64,000 bases of DNA from the NCBI RefSeq assembly GCF_029633865.1, contig NC_079213.1, forward strand, positions 97,015,403 to 97,079,402. The letters are read 5' to 3'. The notes below the pieces were generated by a model that saw nothing but the letters and a program-made list of their open reading frames with translations, was not told the DNA's origin and did no database searches. The number at the start of each line of letters is the position of its first letter. Within the stretch, counting starts at the first letter, position 1. This stretch comes from Lampris incognitus. Taxonomy: Eukaryota > Chordata > Actinopteri > Lampriformes > Lampridae. The translations under genes and the position numbers were made by a program. Shown one piece after another: positions 57,552 through 64,000 of this stretch.

Positions 57552-60043
57552 TTTAACGGTATTTCCGTTTTTCTGAACCTTCTTTTTTTATCAGAGACAC
57601 AACAAAAAAGGAATTCAGAGGTGGTGCCATTCTGTCTCATAAAAATCAGACACGAGTTTGGGGTGCAGATAACCGAGCCGAACACAAAGTTAACTAAAAT
57701 GGGAAATTGATGCTTTACTAAAACAGAAATGCAAAAATCAACCAAGAAGAAAAAAATAATAACCAGAATCAGAATAATGTTCATTGGCCACGTAGGTTTG
57801 CACACAAATGGAATTTGACTCCGGTTTCGTGGCTCTCTCAGTGTACTTCACATAGAATAACAACACTACAACACTACAGTCTTCAGACATATACACAAGG
57901 ATTGACTTATACAAGCAAAATAAGAGGTGATTAAGTGCAATGGTGCACATAATAATAATTATAATAAAAAAACCATCTCTGAAGAATGTTTTTGCCCAGT
58001 TGTCTTACCTATGTTTCCTTCAGGGGGTCGTCTCCTGGGGTTGTTGGGGTAGGATGGGTAGAACTGTGAGCCAGGCTTCAGGCCAGAGGGGGACATGGCA
58101 TCTGGGCTGGGCATCGCTATGTCGCTGGGGAGGAAGCCAGGCTAACCACAAGAAAACAGGGAGATGGGGGGGTTACTAATAATACATTAATGGGTGAAGA
58201 GGGGCGCAAAAACAAACAGCCTCTCTTCTTGGAAACAAAAACCCCCAATTCAAAGTATTTCCCACAAAAAAAGAGAAGTGAGAAAATGGGACACGTTTAC
58301 ACTGGCACCTACAATGAATTTATCTTTTACTGCTGTAGAGAGAAGCGAGAAGTAGACCTGACATGAACTCACCTGCCCACTGAAGGACGTATACGGTGGC
58401 CTCTCGTTTTTACCTGAAAAATGACAATGCGTGTGAAAAACTGCATCGTATATAGACACAAGAGGTAATAATGTGCGATAGTGCAAATGAAAAGAAGGGT
58501 TTTTTTTCGGAAGTACAAAAAGTCCAGAGATGCCCTCGTCTTTTTTTTTTCCGGCACGCTCAGCTGCATAAAGCTGCCTGCCAGACAAAACCCTAGGGAG
58601 GGTTTCTGCTTCAGTGCCCCGACATCTCCAACACTCAACGAATGAACACACACATGCACGCACACACAGACAGACAGCAGCCAACCAGAGACAACTATTT
58701 TGTGGACATGACAAAATAAAGTATAAACCATTATGTCGGCCATCAAGCTGAAAACCTGGTGCTTATGACCATTTGAACAGAGAGAGAGAGGTCGGGGCCG
58801 CTGGTGTGAAAGGTCACTCGGCTCCTCGTCTTGTGCAGTGGTAGGCACCATCCTGTCACGTAAACTTGTGCTTTTTTTTTGAAAAAATAATTCAGTTGTG
58901 TTAGATCCTCAGGTGGAGGGGCTTTCTTGCCGTTCCGAAGTCGAGGCCCAAATCTAAAGGTGACCGTGAATTTGCCGTCAGGGCCCCCCCCCCGGCTTTG
59001 GAACAACTCGGCTCGAAGAGACGAGACTCACAGGATCAGCGACTTCTTTTAAATCACTTCTTAAAACCCATCTTTACACACTTGCTTTCATGTGATGTCG
59101 TCTTTTTATTGCTTTTATTATTTTAATTGTATATAGTTATACTTACAAGTTTTATTGTTTCTTTTTACTGCCTTTTATTGTCTTTTACTGTCTATCAACA
59201 TCCTTCCGTTTTCTCTCTACTGTGTTTTTGCGTCTTTTGCCTTCATGTTTTAACTTTATCTTGACTTTACCTTCATTTCGTCTCGCTTTTATTTGACCTG
59301 ACCGTTTGGATTTCTGGCGTTATACTGCTTTCTGAGTATTCTGCGTTTGCTGTATCTGTCAACACACTTTGTAAAACCGTTGTTTTTAAAAGCGCACTAT
59401 AAAAACAGCTTATTGTCATCATAAATATTACTTTTATCACTATTAGTTATTATCATATTGACTGTTTTCTGTAAAAGGCTTTATAACTGTAGCCCCCCCC
59501 CTTTTTTTTTAACATGGTGATGGTGGTCGCGTGGCTCGGGTCCTGGGCTGTTCTGGTGGTGTCTGGACACTGCTTGCCATCCTCCTGATTATATTCTTCA
59601 TATATTCTATAATTCCATTATAATTATGTTATCCTCTTTCAATGCTGTATTGTGTAAATTGTGTAAACACAACATCGACCGCACGTTGTCCATCTTGGGA
59701 GAGAGATCCCTCCTCTGTTGCTCTCCCTGAGGTTTCTTCCTATTTTCTCTCCCTATTAAAGGTTATTCTTTTTAGGGAGTCGTTCCTTATCCGATGCGAG
59801 GGTCTAAGGACAGGATGTTGTGTTGCTGTAAAGCCACTTGAGGCAAATTTGTAATGTGTGATATTGGGCTACACAAATAAAATTGACTAGACTTTTCCAG
59901 TTGTATGCTCATACCTGTGATCCCTGAGCTGATGAATGGGGAGGACAGACCTTCGTGTTCACTGTAGTGGGATCCTTCATAACCCTGCAAGAATAATAAA
60001 ACTGACATAAATAACATGCCGAGGTGCCCTTAAAAAAAAAAAA

Positions 60044-60104
<61 letters not shown>

Positions 60105-60789
60105 GCACACAAGCATGCAAAAGCACCTGAATGATAACCAGTGCTTCAAGGCCATTCCCCATCTTCTCCCAACTGTACGGTTTAGTGGTTACCCTCCCTC
60201 TCCCTGCTAACCAACAGGATCCGTGCCAAGCAGGTCTGCATCAGCTTGGGGGATTCAAACTCCGACTTTCTTAATTATCAACTCGTGGTAATCAAAGTCT
60301 GCTGCATCCATTTCATCCCCCGTTCCTTGTATTTACACAGAGTTGTGCCAAGACAGTTACAGCGGATGTGAAGCTGCAATTACCAGTGGGCTTCCTCGGA
60401 GGTTCAGGGCTAGCACAGTGCTTGCCAATACACGGTTCTGAGCCAAGGCCATTAGGTAGAGAGAGTAAAACTACCGCTCCAAATCAAAAATGGCACAAAG
60501 TATGCCAAAATACTAAACTGTTGAGATGGCTGAGGGTGTTATCATGTGCACACAATTGCGCGACAGAAAAAGAGCCAATAGTGTCCTGCCATCAGGTAAA
60601 TTTTCTCTCAACTTGAAAACCACAAAAAGCAGCAAGTTCAACCACAGTCTGCCCGCGTGTGCGTGTGGGTGTGGGTGCACGTGAGTGTGGACGCACGTGC
60701 ACGATCAGTTCTTACCCGTCCCTGGCTGAAGGAGGGGCTGTTCTGTTCTGCTGATCCCCATGACCCGGAGCCGCTGCGCTCATCTAAAG
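43859..60789 (-). CDS. tcf3: Transcription factor 3 (E2A, E12-type), 5' end missing from the model
   Basis: Class I bHLH E-protein that dimerises with tissue-specific bHLH factors and binds E-boxes. Exons on the minus strand: 60716-60789, 59915-59984, 58373-58413, 58009-58141, 57321-57367, 51157-51256, 50896-50996, 49869-49992, 49577-49635, 49364-49439, 48898-48959, 48502-48705, 46060-46171, 45482-45629, (cassette 45067-45120), 44217-44455, 43859-44004. All phases agree: 1,736 nt, about 578 codons without the cassette. [16 protein letters not shown], a bipartite-NLS-like [57 protein letters not shown], the bHLH and the end HNPVSHM follow human TCF3 rather than TCF4 or TCF12. The activation-domain exons (about 60 aa in human) were not found and probably lie past 64,000. 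Confidence 0.92.
44217..44455 (-). CDS. tcf3: tcf3 bHLH exon, E12 type
   Basis: The exon encodes an acidic lead ([13 protein letters not shown]), the basic region [16 protein letters not shown] and helix-loop-helix ([19 protein letters not shown], then [20 protein letters not shown]). RRVANN and [11 protein letters not shown] are the human E12 form rather than E47. It begins one base into a codon and ends with a G that the last coding exon completes to Glu. Confidence 0.93.
45067..45120 (-). CDS. tcf3: 54-nt in-frame cassette exon before the tcf3 bHLH exon
   Basis: On the minus strand a TTTTCAG acceptor and a GTAAGT donor enclose 54 bases open in the required phase: A AAG GAG GCG ... GAT GA. 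Inclusion adds the 18 residues [18 protein letters not shown], less the shared codon. Skipping joins AG to C and gives TRSSSNDNED, also in frame. I do not recognise this peptide from mammalian TCF3. LTLQILSGL has leucine spacing like a nuclear export signal. Use of the exon is inferred, not shown. Confidence 0.6.
45807..45911 (-). mobile_element. SINE-A copy 12, head and tail only
   Basis: TCTCCCCAATTGTACCCG joins directly to CCCCGATCCCCATGTTGGTAGG, so about 300 bp of body is missing. It lies in the tcf3 intron between exons 45482-45629 and 46060-46171. Confidence 0.85.
46286..47776. mobile_element. DNA transposon with ~60-bp inverted ends, containing a SINE-A
   Basis: CATTAACATGCGTCTTGGG and TGATCCGATCACAAGTGG at 46,286-46,351 are repeated in reverse complement at 47,717-47,776, with few differences. 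About 1.49 kb lies between the outer ends. No transposase frame was recognised and the superfamily is unassigned. It sits in a tcf3 intron. Confidence 0.75.
46809..47187 (-). mobile_element. SINE-A copy 13, nested in the DNA transposon
   Basis: Reverse copy truncated in its tRNA-like head (ends at GGGGATTCGAACCGCC). Its position inside the inverted-end element makes it the younger of the two. Confidence 0.88.
47858..48024 (-). mobile_element. SINE-B 3' fragment
   Basis: Reverse copy running from the tail complement (TTATCCAAACTGCTTAACC) to GACAATTTAATACGGCTGATT, where it is truncated. Confidence 0.85.
49659..49695. repeat. (CA)n microsatellite
   Basis: CA run 23 bases from tcf3 exon 49577-49635, on the acceptor side. 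Confidence 0.95.
53562..54174. mobile_element. Non-autonomous hAT (Charlie-like) element
   Basis: The left tip CAGGGGTTCTCAATCTT matches the classic hAT-Charlie end and the right side ends AACTTTGAGAAGCCC. The interior has GGTCCGCATCTGATTTTTAG and GGTTCGGACCAACTCGCC pieces. About 610 bp, no transposase. The flanking 8-bp duplication is not convincing, so the right edge is approximate. Confidence 0.55.
56877..57275. repeat. Long GA-rich tract (GAGAGACAGA)n
   Basis: About 400 bases of imperfect GAGAGACAG repeats ending close to tcf3 exon 57321-57367. The long Ser/Leu/Cys and Arg/Glu frames across it come from the repeat. Confidence 0.95.
57512..57548. repeat. (GT)n microsatellite
   Basis: GT run in a tcf3 intron. 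Confidence 0.95.
58985..59892 (+). mobile_element. Non-LTR element 3' region with (TTGACT) tail
   Basis: GGAACAACTCGGCTCGAAG with a following [15 protein letters not shown]-like frame (about 59,045-59,095) resembles the end of a LINE reverse-transcriptase ORF. The downstream block with GATCCCTCCTCTGTTGCTCT, CCTTATCCGATGCGAGGGTC, ATATTGGGCTACACAAATAA and AATTGACTAGACT is a very common teleost interspersed tail. They may be one element or two. Confidence 0.6.
60043..60103. repeat. (CA)n microsatellite
   Basis: CA run on the acceptor side of tcf3 exon 59915-59984, about 60 bases away. Confidence 0.97.
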
Positions 60790-61530
60790 CTGTGCGAGAG
60801 AGAGAGAGAGAGAGAGACATGTTGTTAGACAAACGGGTAAGAAGATCAGAAACCTAAACGGAAGCAGAGCTGAAACAAACTGGGATTACGTTGGGATGAC
60901 GCCGTTTAAGGTTGTTTGAATTACCCATACGAATCTATGAAATTACTACCAGACTGTTTCAGGGATGAAGCAAGCCCCGGTGCTTTACTAAATATCAGCC
61001 AGTGTCTGTCCTGCCAGAAGCAGGTGTTGGCGGGGCTTGGACGAGACAGAAGAAACAGAAAATCATGGTTGAGGAAAGGAAATGTAGATGTTGCATTTAA
61101 GATGTAATGCGATTCGAGTGGATTTCTGAAAAACCTATGGGAACTAATGCTCATTGAAGCCATTGGTAAGGTATAAACATGGATTTATTATAGTGACTGA
61201 GGAGTAATAAGCCATCCTTCCATAGTGTCTACTAAAAAAAATCCAAAACCTTAAATTGGACGAAATACGTCTTCATTTTAATGTAAATTCACTCACTCAC
61301 TCACTCAACTGGGCTGCAGCTACATATGAACACAGACAGAAAAGATGTTTAAAGCTCGTAACATTAACTGATTATTTTAGGTAAACAAAGGGCTGATGTG
61401 TGGCAGAGGGAGAAGGGGGGGGGGGCACCCGAAAGATTGGTGGAGCAGAAAAACTCCAAAATACCCCCATCATCCCCTTCTCCCTGTCTTATGCGCTAAT
61501 GCTATCCAAGCTCTCTGGAGACACAAGGCT

Positions 61531-61605
61531 TAATTGCATACTGATTTGCATAATTGTGCATATTAATGCAGTTTCCTTATGAATATTCATATTTCGCCTT
61601 TGATT
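61531..61605. promoter_or_regulatory. Cluster of POU/octamer-like and TCF/LEF-like motifs in tcf3 5' region
   Basis: Within 75 bp lie TAATTGCAT (61,531), a perfect octamer ATTTGCAT (61,544-61,551), TGCATATTAATGCA (from about 61,558), the perfect 14-bp palindrome TATGAATATTCATA (61,578-61,591) and CTTTGAT (about 61,598). The first four resemble POU-factor monomer and dimer sites and the last a TCF/LEF site. Enhancer function is inferred. Confidence 0.35.
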
Positions 61606-63009
61606 TTTTTTTTCTTCCCTAATTAAAAAAACGTGTGTGAGAGAGCGAAAGCGATAGAGAGAGCGAGCGAGCAAGAGAGGGAGAGCGAGTGAGACTGAGG
61701 GGATGGAAGGAGAGAGCAAGGAGACGAGAGAGAGAGAGTGAGAAAAAGAGGGAGGGAGAGCAAGAGGGGTCTGGGCGAGATCAGCAGCCTGGCTGACGAG
61801 TGAGAATGAGTGATGAGACTAACAGAGCGGTGCAAGCACCTACACACACTGTGACAGCCGTGATCTATGAAGCTGATGCCAGTGGCATGGAGAATCAGGA
61901 GAGCAGGGAAGAGAAGGGACCTCAAAAGATCAGCCTCACTCGCTCACTGTCAGACCGGCCCTGCTGAAAGGCCACAGCGCTAATAAAGCACAGTGCCGCC
62001 GTCAACCGTCTCCGACGACACAGGATGCTGGTGATGGGCCCGCTGCTAAATAAAGATGACAGACCAGGCCTTTTGTGAAGACACTTCATCCACAGCTTGT
62101 TGCCAGAAGGAGCCGTACCAAATCAAGAAGATAAAACCCCACTTCAGAGGAGCACAAGATCTATAAAATCATCGACAGTCGGTCACCAACGGGCAACTGG
62201 CCCAACAACGAACCAACGCGTGTGAACTCGAGCACCCCTTCCCTTTCGGCTGCCATGCAATCGTCCGTTATTTTCACCAAAATCGCTGGCGTTCGAAAGT
62301 TCTCCGTGCTTACATAAGGTGACACAAGCCCCATATTGTCGCCGTCAGAGCAATAATCTGCACTGAGTAGGCCTAGCAGGCCCACGAACTGACAATTTCC
62401 AATACGCCCCACGCCCTGCTATGAAGCCTCCATTTGGCCAGCGGGGGAGCAGAGGGGAGAGAGCGAGAGAGCGCTGCTATGCAGGAGAAGTCTGACAACA
62501 TTGTTTCACACTTAGTGGAGTAATTAACTCAGAGGCAATTAAAAACAAGGTGGAGAGGTGTCGAGGTGACACTGATGCTCAGCCAGCCTATGAAAGCCAA
62601 CACTCTTGGCATGCCAAGAGAAAAGAGGAGTGAAGAGAAGATGACTAAATATCGTTGCATTTGTGCTCGTCTGTCATTATGTTCGTCATGTTAACGTCAA
62701 TGCAACCGTTACACCGATACTGCTCCTCTGCAGAGCTGGTAGGTTTCTAATAACACAGAAAGAAACTTCTAGCACCGGAGGACACTTAGCTGCACCAAGC
62801 AAGTGCCCGGATTAGATATGTCTACAAGATTAGTGTACAATCCCTACAGACCTCTGAAGTGACACATCATTTTGAAACCCATGTATGGCCTTCTAGATTC
62901 TTCTGCATTTCGTTGCAATGGAAAAATGCACTGATGCGTGACAAGACTGCCTCCTATTACAGCCAACACTACCGCGCTTCTGATTACGCCATAACCATGC
63001 ATTTCTTTA

Positions 63010-63040
63010 CCTGCCACGATTGATTCTGGTAGGCTTTGGA
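63010..63040 (-). other. tcf3: Candidate extra 5' exon of tcf3 (31 nt)
   Basis: TTGCAG and GTAAAG border 31 bases on the minus strand. Joined to exon 60716-60789, the single spare G gives a continuous frame (FQSLPESIVA then ALDERSG). I cannot match it to the TCF3 N-terminus. It may be a fish-specific alternative exon or a chance pair of splice sites. Confidence 0.2.
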
Positions 63041-64000
63041 ACTGCAATGGAAAAAGGTTTACAAAAAAATCACTAGCATTAATGACATTATTTAATATCA
63101 CTGTTTCTGCAAGCACAACCCCCCCATGACTCGTCCCTCCCCACTCCCACCTACACCGTGTGCGATCACGGCAAGTGTCAATCGCTTACCATATTTTCTG
63201 CAAAAGACGGAAACGGAAAAATTAAGAGGGGTGAAAACCATTACGTATCTGAGCACAGATATTTTTTTGCTGCTAGATTACAGGCTTGGTGAGGTCTGAC
63301 TGTCAGAAGGAGGACAACCCTTATGCCGTGGCCGCAGCCATGACTTTTATATATATATATATATATAGTCAGAATGAAAATGAAAGTTCTCTTTTTGATA
63401 AACATTATAGTCATGCCGTGTTTCCGCTCTACAGACATATATTTTAAAAAGGACAGCACCATTGACAAACAGGATCAATTCATTTTTGCCACAGACAAAA
63501 AAAAAAAAAACCCCAGATGGGTCCGTATGCTGATCGAACTGATCATCCCTGTGGAGGGAGAGCCGTCTGATTTCATGCACGGCATACATCACAATTCTAA
63601 AAACGTGACATTAGTAACCAATATTTATTTTTTGCCACATCTTTTCTTCTTTTTTTTTTCTTCCTCTTGAGCCAAAGAGGACACATTTCTATGGATGTGT
63701 AAAACCGACTGTATTGACCCGGAACACAACAGATCAATCGACCTCATGCAGGTTTCAATGCGAGACAAAATACGACTGAAGCGAAGCCCTGGGAAATTCA
63801 CATTCTCAGCCACAAAACCTACTCGTTGTTTGATCTTCATGTGTAAAGGTTGAGGCTTCCCAACAACAACACGATTATACACAGCGTAACACTAGTGACA
63901 TGATACTCCGCACGAGAGAGAGAGAGAGCGAGAGAGAGAGAGAGAACAAGACAGTAGAGAGTGTGAAAAGACCCGACGTGTAAACCAGCAATGTTGTTTG

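Larger units (their letters stand above)
60790..64000. other. 5' intronic region of tcf3
   Basis: Upstream of the first exon placed with certainty. It contains a GA-rich tract (61,634-61,770), the POU-motif cluster, a candidate 31-nt exon (63,010-63,040), a short TA run (63,349-63,367) and a GA run (63,914-63,944). Neither of the expected activation-domain exons was recognised. Confidence 0.45.

Noticed and set aside
62161-62412. Minus-strand 83-codon frame in the tcf3 5' region
   Set aside because: No similarity to the E-protein activation domain and no suitable splice sites.

Overview
This is a vertebrate nuclear window, almost certainly from a ray-finned (teleost) fish. The genes are split into many short exons with GT-AG introns. 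The intergenic and intronic DNA is full of tRNA-derived SINEs, non-LTR LINE tails and long CA/GT and GA microsatellites typical of teleosts. All four genes recognised lie on the minus strand, so the window reads right to left. I saw no bacterial features, tRNA or rRNA genes, CRISPR arrays or retrovirus-like elements.

From right to left the genes are: (1) tcf3 (E2A, an E-protein bHLH transcription factor), coding exons from 60,789 to 43,859, with the 5' end beyond or near the right edge and a probable 3'-UTR exon reaching about 40,570; (2) uqcr11 (the smallest subunit of respiratory complex III), two coding exons at 38,962-37,779; (3) mbd3 (methyl-CpG-binding-domain protein of the NuRD complex), six coding exons at 35,261-29,245; (4) a complete class V myosin, 35 coding exons at 25,999-3,594. 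I assembled each gene by hand from splice sites. Every exon phase agrees. The assembled myosin is 5,007 nt (1,668 aa), mbd3 825 nt (274 aa) and uqcr11 183 nt (60 aa).

The order MBD3-UQCR11-TCF3 is that of human 19p13.3. Human MYO5B/MBD2/TCF4 on 18q21 and MYO5A/MYO5C/TCF12 on 15q21 are paralogous blocks, so a myosin V beside mbd3 looks like a fourth 2R copy absent from mammals. Its motor is conserved but its rod is short and its cargo-binding tail is divergent.

The rest is repeats. There are 13 copies of one tRNA-type SINE (called SINE-A here) and 8 of a second (SINE-B, with two kinds of 3' tail). There are two LINE bodies and several LINE-type 3' tails, and at least three non-autonomous DNA transposons with inverted ends. 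Several UG-repeat tracts abut myosin 3' splice sites. Other points of interest are an in-frame 54-nt cassette exon before the tcf3 bHLH exon, a candidate alternative first exon of mbd3, and a POU-site cluster in the 5' part of tcf3.
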